Assembly: GCA_028705545.1 (NCBI GenBank)
Contig: JAQWDG010000013.1
Span: forward strand, 15,440-20,643
DNA: 5,204 nt
From: Methanoregula sp.
Lineage (GTDB): Archaea; Halobacteriota; Methanomicrobia; Methanomicrobiales; Methanospirillaceae
Reading direction: 5' to 3'
Positions 1 through 5,150 of this stretch are shown piece by piece. The first letter of the stretch is position 1. Every line of letters starts with the position of its first letter. The notes under the pieces are model-generated. The model had not been told where the DNA came from. It was given only the letters and a program-made list of their open reading frames with translations, and searched no databases. The position numbers were made by a program, and so were the translations under genes.

Positions 1-171
1 ATCGAAGGTAAGCCCATCCATATTGTCTACGAGATCGATACCGGCGAGCAGTACGGGATTGCAATCCGCAAGAACGACCCGGAGCTTCTCGCACTGATGA
101 ACTCGGGACTTGCCGATCTCCACGCAGACCCGTACTGGCAGAAACTGCTCACGGAATACAAACTGGCATAA
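1..171 (+). CDS. Amino-acid ABC transporter solute-binding protein, C-terminal fragment
   Basis: This is the last 56 codons of a gene that begins outside the window and ends at TAA 169-171. The readable peptide has the signature end of the family 3 solute-binding proteins (SBP_bac_3, HisJ/GlnH-like): a 'YGIAIRKNDPEL' strand-turn, then a helix 'LLALMNSGLADL', then 'DPYWQKLLTEYKLA'. The usual family form is YGIAVRKGDPELL...NKALAEL...G.Y..I..KW. In this family the protein sits outside the membrane, binds a polar amino acid between two lobes and delivers it to the permease pair. The genes directly downstream on the same strand encode the matching permeases and ATPase, which supports the call. The signal peptide or lipoprotein anchor and most ligand-contacting residues lie outside the window, so the substrate cannot be inferred. 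Confidence 0.88.
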   Translation: MEGKPIHIVYEIDTGEQYGIAIRKNDPELLALMNSGLADLHADPYWQKLLTEYKLA

Positions 172-217
172 TCCACAAGGTATCTGACAATCGCGAAAAA
201 AGAGGACCTGCTTTCAC

Positions 218-898
218 ATGACCGATGCGCTCATTCCCATCCTGATAGAATGGCTCCCGTATCTGTTGCAGGGAATTGTGCTCACCCTGGTGCTCGTGGT
301 TGCGGCTCTCGCGATGGGACTGGCCATCGGCCTGCCCATGGCGCTCGGACAGATCTATGGGACGAAACCGGTCCGGTACGCCATTGAGGTGTATGTCTGG
401 TTTTTCCGTGGCCTGCCGCTCCTTGTCCTCCTCTTTTTGTTCTATTTCGGTGTGTTCCCCTCGCTTGGTCTCGACCTCCCTGCATTTATCATCGCGATCG
501 TAGTGCTCGGTCTCCGTGGCTCTGCCTACCAGTCCCAGATCTTCAGGGGGGCGATCCTCGCCATTTCTGAAGGGCAGATGACCGCGGCGCGGTCGCTTGG
601 CATGACCCGGTGGCAGGCAATAAAATCGATCATCCTCCCGCAGGCTATGCTCGTTGCCCTGCCCGGCTGGTCAAACGAGTACCCCACCGTGCTGACCGAT
701 ACCTCGATCTGCTATGCTATCGGCGTGATGGAACTCCTGACCCGGACTTCGCAGATAGTCTCGCAGACATACCTGACCATGCCGATCTACATTGCCTGCG
801 CCTGCGTGTACATCGCGCTGAACTATGCCGGGATGAAGTGCTTAAACAAGCTCGAAGAAAAAGTGATGGTGCCCGGGTTCGGCCACGCAAGTACGTGA
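218..898 (+). CDS. Polar amino-acid ABC transporter permease (HisM/GlnP family), first subunit
   Basis: This 226-residue inner-membrane subunit has the usual length for the HisM/HisQ/GlnP permease family, with about five hydrophobic segments (near residues 15-41, 60-80, 87-108, 155-175 and 188-208). Residues 61-75 read WFFRGLPLLVLLFLF, a variant of the family motif F.RGTPLLVQL. The cytoplasmic coupling (EAA) loop is clear at residues 118-142: EGQMTAARSLGM, then W at 132 and IILPQA. It docks on the ATPase. Residues 153-163 (NEYPTVLTDTS) match the late family motif NE.I.L.KDTSL. ATG at 218 is preceded by the purine-rich AGAGGA at 201-206, a weak ribosome-binding site. The gene lies 46 bp after the binding-protein gene and 4 bp before the ATPase gene, so co-transcription is likely. 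It differs clearly from the second permease at 1674, so a heterodimer is expected. Confidence 0.93.
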   Translation: MTDALIPILIEWLPYLLQGIVLTLVLVVAALAMGLAIGLPMALGQIYGTKPVRYAIEVYVWFFRGLPLLVLLFLFYFGVFPSLGLDLPAFIIAIVVLGLRGSAYQSQIFRGAILAISEGQMTAARSLGMTRWQAIKSIILPQAMLVALPGWSNEYPTVLTDTSICYAIGVMELLTRTSQIVSQTYLTMPIYIACACVYIALNYAGMKCLNKLEEKVMVPGFGHAST

Positions 899-902
899 TA
901 CC

Positions 903-1652
903 ATGACAGAAAGTGACTGTGTGTTAAAAGTCGAAAACCTCTGCAAGTCCTTTGGCGAGATAAAGGTGCTCTGCGGAGTCTCGTTTACCGTACGGCGGGG
1001 TGAGACGAAAGCCTTTATCGGCCCGTCGGGAACCGGGAAGAGCACGCTTTTGCGCTGCATCAACCAGATCACCGAGCCCGACAGCGGCCGGGTCTGGCTC
1101 GATGGCGAAGAGGTGACCAACAGCGGGACGAAGATCAACTATTTCCGGCAGAAAATGGGAATGGTCTTCCAGAACTTCAACCTCTTCGACCACCTGACCG
1201 TCCAGAAAAATGTCGAGATCGCGCTCCTGAAGGTCAAAGGAATGAAACCGGAAGAGGCGACAAAGAAGGCGCTCTTCGAGCTCGACCGCGTCGGCCTTGC
1301 GGACAAGGCGGACTGCTACCCGGCCCAGATCTCGGGCGGGCAGGCGCAGCGCGTCTCGATCGCCCGGGCGCTTGCAATGGACCCGGATGTGATGCTCTTT
1401 GACGAGCCGACATCGGCGCTCGACCCTGAGCTGACCCGTGAGGTGCTTGAAGTGATCCGGATGCTCGCAAAGCAGGGCATGACCATGCTCATTGTAACCC
1501 ACGAGATGCGCTTTGCCCTCTCGGTTGCAAACGAAGTCCTCTTCATGGAGAACGGGACGATCGCAGAACGGGGAACGCCCGATGAAGTTCTCAAAGGAGC
1601 CGGCTTTGATCGGATGAAGAAATTCATCGGGAAAATCGAGGAGTACCGGTAA
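903..1652 (+). CDS. Polar amino-acid ABC transporter ATP-binding protein (GlnQ/HisP family)
   Basis: This cytoplasmic ATPase powers the importer. At 249 residues it has the normal length of the GlnQ/HisP group, and all nucleotide-binding motifs are present in order: Walker A GPSGTGKST at 40-48, Q-loop glutamine near 90 in GMVFQNFNLFDHLTV, ABC signature ISGGQAQR at 143-150, Walker B VMLFDEPT at 163-170 with catalytic Glu168, D-loop SALD at 171-174, and the switch histidine H200 in VTHEM. The run YPAQISGGQAQRVSIARALA is typical of the polar amino-acid class. The only slight departures are Ile for Leu at the first signature position and Thr within the P-loop. The start at 903 is 4 bp after the upstream permease stop, and GTGAT at 895-899 could act as a short ribosome-binding site. 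Lying between the two permease genes, it most likely serves both. Confidence 0.96.
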   Translation: MTESDCVLKVENLCKSFGEIKVLCGVSFTVRRGETKAFIGPSGTGKSTLLRCINQITEPDSGRVWLDGEEVTNSGTKINYFRQKMGMVFQNFNLFDHLTVQKNVEIALLKVKGMKPEEATKKALFELDRVGLADKADCYPAQISGGQAQRVSIARALAMDPDVMLFDEPTSALDPELTREVLEVIRMLAKQGMTMLIVTHEMRFALSVANEVLFMENGTIAERGTPDEVLKGAGFDRMKKFIGKIEEYR

Positions 1653-1673
1653 CTTTTGCGAGCCTGACTGCCC

Positions 1674-2357
1674 ATGGATCAGATCACTTTCCTCACCCAG
1701 ATCATTGCCCCGGCCTTTGCAAGCGGCCTGTTGATGACCCTTGCCCTCATCGCAGTAGCGGCACCGTTTGGCTTCCTGCTCGGATCGGCAGTCGCGGTGG
1801 GAAGGGCCTACGGGAGCCCCGGGGTACGGCTCGCCGCCAAGGGGTTTGTGATCTTCTGCAAGGGCTGTCCGCTCCTCCTTTTGCTCTTCATCCTCTATTT
1901 CGGGATGCCCTCGGTAGGGATCGTGCTTACGCCGTTTGTTGCATCTGTCATCGGTTTTATCTGCTGCAACGCGGCCTACAACTCCGAATATATCCGGGGG
2001 GCAATCCACTCGATAAAAGACGGCCAGATGACCGCAGCACAGGCACTCGGTATGTCCAAGTGGCAGGCGGTTCGCTGGATTGTCCTCCCGCAGGCGTTAA
2101 GAAAAGCTTTCCCGGGGATCACGAACGAGTTCATCTACCTCGTGAAATACTCGTCCCTTGCATACATGATCACGCTCATCGAGCTGACCGGTGCGGCAAA
2201 GATGATTGCAACCAAGTATTTCATGTACAACGAGACGTTCTTCTGTGTGGGAATAGTCTATCTCATGCTTGTAACCATCACGACCATTGCCGCGCACTTT
2301 ATCGAGAAGAAATACGCGATCCCGGCCGGGCAGGCGGCGTGCAGCCCGATTGCATGA
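1674..2357 (+). CDS. Polar amino-acid ABC transporter permease (HisM/GlnP family), second subunit
   Basis: This 227-residue membrane subunit belongs to the same family as the product at 218-898 but has clearly diverged from it. The EAA coupling loop is at residues 116-141 (DGQMTAAQALGM, W130, IVLPQA), and NEFIYLVKYSSLAYMI at 151-166 matches the family's late conserved motif. The early motif is altered: residues 61-69 read FCKGCPLLL where the family normally has F.RGTPLL, so Arg is replaced by Lys and Thr by Cys. About five membrane segments are visible (near residues 15-42, 55-77, 84-102, 155-175 and 187-211). ATG 1674 lies 21 bp after the ATPase stop with no strong ribosome-binding site. The gene closes the operon, with an oligo-T run about 50 bp downstream. 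Two unlike permeases in one operon imply a heterodimeric channel of the HisQ/HisM kind. Confidence 0.92.
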   Translation: MDQITFLTQIIAPAFASGLLMTLALIAVAAPFGFLLGSAVAVGRAYGSPGVRLAAKGFVIFCKGCPLLLLLFILYFGMPSVGIVLTPFVASVIGFICCNAAYNSEYIRGAIHSIKDGQMTAAQALGMSKWQAVRWIVLPQALRKAFPGITNEFIYLVKYSSLAYMITLIELTGAAKMIATKYFMYNETFFCVGIVYLMLVTITTIAAHFIEKKYAIPAGQAACSPIA

Positions 2358-2408
2358 CCTGGCGCGGCTCGCAATCTACCAATACTATTGACCAATCTTA
2401 AAACACTC

Positions 2409-2414
2409 TTTTTT
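2409..2414 (+). terminator. Oligo-T terminator candidate of the ABC transporter operon
   Basis: A run of six T lies 52 bp after the last stop codon of the operon, in the context CTCTTTTTTAGAG. Archaeal RNA polymerase commonly stops at such U-runs without a strong hairpin. The flanking CTCT/AGAG could form only a 4-bp stem, so the T-run itself is the main evidence. Confidence 0.45.
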
Positions 2415-2488
2415 AGAGACATTCCTTTTCCAAATTTCCGCAGGAATACTCATGTGTAATTTTTGTCTTTTGTGTCCGGAAATCTGTT

Positions 2489-2590
2489 TCAGGCACTCCC
2501 CCTGGCGAGACGGGCGTTGCCGTGCCGCCTGTCGAGCGCGAGGGGGCTGGGGGCGCGTGTTCGTTTTACCAGGATATTCCCGGTGAAGAG
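2489..2590. other. GC-rich island with stable hairpin in a gene-free gap (candidate ncRNA or repeat)
   Basis: The 324-bp gap between the converging operons (2358-2681) has AT-rich flanks but a GC-rich core of about 100 nt. Within it, GACGGGCG (2509-2516) can pair with CGCCTGTC (2526-2533) around a 9-nt loop, with seven Watson-Crick pairs and one G-U. Below this stem, GA (2507-2508) faces GA (2534-2535), which could form tandem sheared G-A pairs. Farther out, CCCCCT (2498-2503) can pair with AGGGGG (2541-2546). The G-U and G-A pairs work only if the + strand is transcribed. A second hairpin at 2568-2584 pairs better on the - strand, so the strand is undecided. No RNA family was recognised, and open frames through the island have compositions typical of chance frames. 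A decayed gene or a dispersed repeat is also possible. Confidence 0.35.
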
Positions 2591-2642
2591 CTGCCATAAA
2601 AAATCGCATATGATAAAAGAAAATGTGTATTTTTACTTCCCT

Positions 2643-2649
2643 AAAAAAA
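2643..2649 (-). terminator. Oligo-T terminator candidate of the marR-MFS operon
   Basis: Seven A on the + strand read as seven T on the - strand, 33 bp beyond the stop codon of the exporter gene. A second run (six A at 2598-2603) lies farther on. Oligo-T tracts in this position are the usual archaeal intrinsic stop signal. Confidence 0.45.
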
Positions 2650-2681
2650 GGATTTTTCATTAAATTAAACAGCTCCCGTCC

Positions 2682-3884
2682 TCACGCCTTCCCCGGTACC
2701 TTCCGCGGATACTGGACAAGGGCAAAGAGCAGGCCTGCGACCAGTACCAGGACCGGGAAGAAGGCAAGGGTTGCAACAAGCCCGATATGATCGGCAATCG
2801 CACTTGAGACCGAGACACCAATGCCGCCGGCCCCCATGGCAATGCCCATGAAGAGGCCGGAGATGAACCCGATCCGGGTAGGCATGAGCTCGTGCGCCAT
2901 GGCAATCGTGACCGAGAACGATGCCCAGAGCAAAAAGCCAAAGCAGAGCATTGCGATGATCTGGAGCGTCCCTTGAGTCAGGAGAATCGCGGCAAAGGCC
3001 GGGATGGAGCACAGGGTCGTTGCGACAACAACGGGTTTCCTGCCCACATGGTCTGAGACATAACCCCCGGTGAGCTGCCCGGCAACGCCGGCAAGGAGCA
3101 TGGCGCTGACAAGGAATGTTGCGGTAAGGATCGGGTATCCGGAGAGGACAAGGTACGTGGGGAGGAACGTCATTGCCCCGAACGTGACCCAGGCGCGGAG
3201 CGTTGAACCGGTAAAGAGGAGAATCACCGGTTTCCAGTTCTCGTCGCCTTTGGCCTCTTCATGCCGCGCCGCCAACGGGCAGGTGTCCGGGATCGGGCGA
3301 ACGATGAGGAGAAGCGCACCGATCACGGCAGGAATTATCAGCCACGTTACCGCGGGGAGACCGCCGGTTGTTATCACGATACCCCCGAGGATCGGCCCGA
3401 GTGCCTGCCCGAGGTTGCCGCCCACGACAAAGAACGAGGTGAGCCGACCCCGGTTGCCCGATGCCGCGATCGCATCCACCTTGCAGAGCGCACCCGGGTG
3501 GAAGGTTGCGTGGCCCACGCCCGAGATCGCAACGCAGCAGAGCATGATCATATAGTGGTCCGACAAAAAGCCCAGGAATGCAATCCCGCAGCCGGAGAGA
3601 AGGATGGAGACCGCCACGCTGACCCGGAATCCCTTTTTGTCCGCAAGGCTCCCAAAGACCGGCTGGAGCACAGAAGAGATCAGGCTGTGCATCACCGGGA
3701 GGAGCGCGGCCTGGAAGTAACTGTACCCGAGCGTGGTGATAAGGAGCGGCTGGAGCGCCATCAGCACCGGGGCGTAGATATCGTTGATGAGGTGCGCAAG
3801 CGTGAGCTGGGCGATCTCACGCATCCGTGACGGTGCGTGCTCTGCTGCCGGGTGCCCGCCACGATCGGGAGTGCTTACGGTCAT
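2682..3884 (-). CDS. Major facilitator superfamily efflux transporter, fosmidomycin-resistance (Fsr)-like
   Basis: This 400-residue integral membrane protein has the length and hydrophobic pattern of a 12-helix MFS carrier with a central hydrophilic loop (about residues 196-218). The helix 2-3 loop carries motif A as GSLADKKGFR (78-87), and the equivalent in the second half is GGYVSDHVGRKP (273-284). The N-terminal helix LTLAHLINDIYAPVLMALQP (28-47) and the segment GVGHATFHPGA (122-132) resemble the Fsr group, which exports drugs by proton antiport. ATG 3884 overlaps the stop of the marR gene by 4 bp (ATGA), implying translational coupling and supporting this start. Met21 is an alternative that would give a more typical short N-terminus. 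The substrate is unknown. Fosmidomycin itself is an unlikely natural substrate, because archaea generally make isoprenoids by mevalonate and lack its target. Confidence 0.88.
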   Translation of the reverse strand: MTVSTPDRGGHPAAEHAPSRMREIAQLTLAHLINDIYAPVLMALQPLLITTLGYSYFQAALLPVMHSLISSVLQPVFGSLADKKGFRVSVAVSILLSGCGIAFLGFLSDHYMIMLCCVAISGVGHATFHPGALCKVDAIAASGNRGRLTSFFVVGGNLGQALGPILGGIVITTGGLPAVTWLIIPAVIGALLLIVRPIPDTCPLAARHEEAKGDENWKPVILLFTGSTLRAWVTFGAMTFLPTYLVLSGYPILTATFLVSAMLLAGVAGQLTGGYVSDHVGRKPVVVATTLCSIPAFAAILLTQGTLQIIAMLCFGFLLWASFSVTIAMAHELMPTRIGFISGLFMGIAMGAGGIGVSVSSAIADHIGLVATLAFFPVLVLVAGLLFALVQYPRKVPGKA

Positions 3885-4390
3885 TCTGGCAGCTTCCCGC
3901 TTTCTGTCATGTCGGTGAGTTCAGCGATCCGCTCATCGTAGACAGACTCGAATGCCGAGAAGACCCGGCCGAGAAATACCCGTTCTTCATCGGTTAATTC
4001 GCCAAGACGCCCGGCAATCCTCTCGTACATCTGCCGGTGGGTTTTCTCGTGATTATCGTACGCGATTTTTCCCGCGGGAGTAAGAACCAGCGAGACCTCT
4101 TTTTCATTTTTTATTCCCCGGACCTTTTTTACAAAGCCCTTCTTCTTGAGCCGGGTCACGGTCTGCGATGCAGCGGACGGCGTCACACCGAGAATTTCGG
4201 CAATGGTCCGGATATTGTTCTCCTTTGTCATGCCGATGGCCTGGATGGTGTGGATCTCCGATAAGAAAAGCGGCTTTTCCACGCCAAACGTGCGGGGTAT
4301 ATTCTCTATGAGGTTCATCTTGTTCCGGATCTGCATCCAGATGCAGTATAATTCCGGTAATTCAGGGGGATGATTATCTGGTTCAGACAT
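3881..4390 (-). CDS. MarR-family winged-helix transcriptional regulator
   Basis: This 169-residue cytoplasmic DNA-binding protein is predicted to be dimeric and slightly longer than the roughly 140-150 residues typical of the family. The winged-helix core is clear: FLSEIHTIQAIG (42-53), helix NNIRTIAEILGV (58-69), recognition helix TPSAASQTVTRLKKKGFVKK (70-89), then the wing VRGIKNEKEVSLVLTPAGKIAY (90-111) with the family's usual charged turn and 'L T..G' strand. The flanking helices (12-30 and 114-160) would make the dimer interface. Many MarR proteins repress their own operon and release DNA when a small aromatic compound or oxidant binds. No cysteine lies in the DNA-binding core (Cys16 is the only one), so redox sensing has no obvious basis here. 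The gene is first in the operon with the exporter, and a dyad lies over its promoter. No ribosome-binding site precedes the ATG, which fits a very short leader. Confidence 0.92.
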   Translation of the reverse strand: MSEPDNHPPELPELYCIWMQIRNKMNLIENIPRTFGVEKPLFLSEIHTIQAIGMTKENNIRTIAEILGVTPSAASQTVTRLKKKGFVKKVRGIKNEKEVSLVLTPAGKIAYDNHEKTHRQMYERIAGRLGELTDEERVFLGRVFSAFESVYDERIAELTDMTESGKLPE

Positions 4391-4394
4391 TTGT

Positions 4395-4433
4395 GGATAT
4401 AGTTAATGATTAAGATACTAATTAAAACTATCC
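4395..4433. promoter_or_regulatory. Imperfect 39-bp dyad, candidate MarR operator
   Basis: The dyad is centred on base 4414, and 13 of 19 symmetric positions are complementary. The matched blocks are GGATA (4395-4399) with TATCC (4429-4433) and TTAAT (4403-4407) with ATTAA (4421-4425). Inside it, TTAATGATTAA (4403-4413) is a separate 11-bp inverted repeat with a central G. It covers the likely TATA box and start-site region of the - strand marR gene, so a bound dimer would block the promoter. That this regulator binds it is an inference from position and symmetry. Confidence 0.5.
4419..4427 (-). promoter_or_regulatory. TATA box (box A) candidate of the marR-MFS operon
   Basis: On the - strand this reads TTTTAATTA, close to the archaeal box A. 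Transcription would begin about 26 nt downstream, near 4397, leaving a leader of only about 7 nt before the ATG at 4390. This agrees with the missing ribosome-binding site. The element lies inside the 39-bp dyad. Confidence 0.5.
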
Positions 4434-4439
4434 GGCCGG

Positions 4440-4457
4440 TAAAAAACCCGTTTTTTA
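4440..4457. repeat. Perfect inverted repeat between the divergent promoters
   Basis: TAAAAAAC and GTTTTTTA form perfect 8-bp arms around a 2-bp centre (CC). The centre at 4448.5 is almost equidistant from the two predicted TATA boxes (centres 4423 and 4470), so the site lies upstream of both. It could bind a regulator acting in both directions, or be an A-tract that bends DNA. The palindrome CCGGCCGG abuts it at 4432-4439. Confidence 0.45.
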
Positions 4458-4465
4458 GATCTCAA

Positions 4466-4474
4466 TTTTTATAT
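4466..4474 (+). promoter_or_regulatory. TATA box (box A) candidate of the small membrane protein gene
   Basis: TTTTTATAT is near the archaeal consensus TTTATATA. A start site about 26 nt downstream falls near 4496, only about 5 nt before ATG 4501, so the mRNA would be almost leaderless. The purine-rich GGTGAGAGGG at 4477-4486 would then lie outside the transcript and not serve as a ribosome-binding site. Confidence 0.55.
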
Positions 4475-4500
4475 CGGGTGAGAGGGATAACAGGATCCAT

Positions 4501-4911
4501 ATGACAGGTGAGGAAAGAAAAGACCGCCGCGAAAAACGAAGACATAACCACGGCGGGACGTACATGTTCATTCCGGCCGGGATCCTGATAGGTCTTGGAG
4601 CCGGCCTGCTTATCGGTCATCCGGCTTCAGGTGTCCTGGTCGGCCTGGGTCTGGGCTTTATCGGGACGGCTCTTGCCCGGGCAAAGGCTCCCGTACCGGC
4701 AGAACCCGGCACTGACAATACGGATGGTCCGGACAACTATTGCCGGAAATCGTCCCCGGTCCTCTTTGCACTCCTCGGGATCTTTATGATCTGTCTTGGC
4801 ATCGGGATTGTCTGGATGCCGGTTGGATTCTGGCCGGTCGTTGCCGCGGCATTCCTGATCCTTTTCGGGGTCTGGATCCTGTACCGGGGTTTTCGTACCG
4901 CAGAACCATAA
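4501..4911 (+). CDS. Small four-helix membrane protein of unknown function
   Basis: The gene encodes 136 residues of no family I recognise. The N-terminus (1-20) is strongly charged (KDRREKRRHNH), suggesting it stays in the cytoplasm. Four hydrophobic segments follow, in two pairs: about 22-39 and 42-60, rich in Gly (GLGAGLLIG, GLGLGFIG), and about 86-106 and 109-128. A polar linker at 61-85 (PAEPGTDNTDGPDNYCRKSS) separates the pairs. Glycine spacing such as GLGLG would allow tight helix packing. There are no catalytic-looking motifs, only two cysteines and one histidine-rich patch at the start. ATG 4501 fits the TATA box about 31 bp upstream. Met22 is an alternative start but has no better signal and would lose the positive-inside tail. 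The gene is divergent from marR and shares its promoter region, so co-regulation is plausible but unproven. Confidence 0.72.
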   Translation: MTGEERKDRREKRRHNHGGTYMFIPAGILIGLGAGLLIGHPASGVLVGLGLGFIGTALARAKAPVPAEPGTDNTDGPDNYCRKSSPVLFALLGIFMICLGIGIVWMPVGFWPVVAAAFLILFGVWILYRGFRTAEP

Positions 4912-4917
4912 TATCCG

Positions 4918-4922
4918 TTTTT
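4918..4922 (+). terminator. Weak oligo-T terminator candidate after the small membrane protein gene
   Basis: Five T follow 6 bp after the stop codon (TAA 4909-4911). The run is short and lacks a clear hairpin, so it would be a modest stop signal at best. The larger hairpin at 5006-5022 lies about 95 bp farther on. Confidence 0.25.
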
Positions 4923-4971
4923 CTGCTGGCCTCCTTATTATCTGCCAGGACCGCTCCCGGGAAGCAACCAC

Positions 4972-4994
4972 CAGGTACCGGTACCGTGCACCTG
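4972..4994. repeat. Nested palindrome GGTACCGGTACC with CAGGT/ACCTG ends
   Basis: GGTACCGGTACC (4974-4985) is a perfect 12-bp palindrome made of two GGTACC units in tandem. CAGGT (4972-4976) and ACCTG (4990-4994) are complementary outer ends. The site lies in the non-coding 293-bp stretch at the right of the window. No function is evident. Confidence 0.35.
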
Positions 4995-5005
4995 AATTGT
5001 TTTGG

Positions 5006-5022
5006 CCCGGAAAAAATCCGGG
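5006..5022. repeat. CCCGGA / TCCGGG hairpin
   Basis: CCCGGA (5006-5011) and TCCGGG (5017-5022) form a perfect 6-bp stem with a loop of five A. AAAAAGTTTTTT follows at once, so on the + strand a GC stem is followed within 6 nt by six T (5029-5034), an arrangement like an intrinsic terminator. It could end a transcript coming from the left. Confidence 0.4.
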
Positions 5023-5028
5023 AAAAAG

Positions 5029-5046
5029 TTTTTTCGCGCGAAAAAA
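5029..5046. repeat. Perfect 18-bp palindrome TTTTTTCGCGCGAAAAAA
   Basis: TTTTTTCGCGCGAAAAAA equals its own reverse complement. A CG-alternating core flanked by T- and A-tracts is an unusual composition for chance. It lies 4 bp before the 56-bp dyad at 5051, and its T-run could end transcription on either strand. Confidence 0.45.
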
Positions 5047-5050
5047 GGTT

Positions 5051-5106
5051 GTTAGTTACCCAGCCAACAGTTGGATAATTATCCAACAGTTGGATGTACA
5101 ACTAAC
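5051..5106. promoter_or_regulatory. 56-bp dyad with two CCAACAGTTGGAT copies, candidate operator
   Basis: The core GTTGGATAATTATCCAAC (5070-5087) is a perfect 18-bp palindrome. Symmetry runs on to 30 bp (5064-5093) with a single mismatched pair, then resumes in GTTAGTT (5051-5057) and AACTAAC (5100-5106) about the same centre, 5078.5. Overall 23 of 28 positions are complementary. The same bases are also an exact direct repeat: CCAACAGTTGGAT at 5064-5076 and 5083-5095, 19 bp apart, each with an 11-bp near-palindrome. This fits two regulator dimers side by side. Which protein binds, and which gene is controlled, cannot be told from the window. The likely target is a gene to the right. Confidence 0.55.
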
Positions 5107-5150
5107 TCGTCTTTTTCGGCTCCGACGTGAATTTTTCGGTAGGCACAGGG

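Noticed and set aside
924..2009. Long open frame of 361 codons on the - strand
   Set aside because: It lies opposite the ATPase and second permease, which have complete family motifs. Its composition (rich in Asp, Glu, His, Arg) is typical of a mirror frame of GC-rich coding DNA.
2554..2575. tRNA-like GTTCG (T-loop) pattern in the GC-rich island
   Set aside because: No acceptor stem, anticodon arm or D-arm can be placed around it.
2385..2660. 91-codon open frame on the - strand across the intergenic gap
   Set aside because: It has Arg/Pro/Gln-rich low-complexity sequence with no domain, runs through the terminators of both operons and has no convincing promoter. It is kept only as part of the candidate ncRNA/repeat region.
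2463..2663. 66-codon open frame on the + strand with a TTG start
   Set aside because: It has a rare start codon and no ribosome-binding site, and it reads the GC-rich island and the AT-rich tail as unlike halves, as expected of a chance frame.
4395..5084. Shared GGATA...TATCC ends in the marR dyad and in the 5073-5084 core as proof of a common regulator
   Set aside because: The half-sites are 5 bp and their spacing differs (29 bp versus 2 bp), so the likeness may be chance.
5064..5095. Two identical 13-bp units as a minimal CRISPR array
   Set aside because: The repeat is too short and the spacer only 6 bp, with no further copies and no cas genes nearby. An operator-like dyad explains it better.
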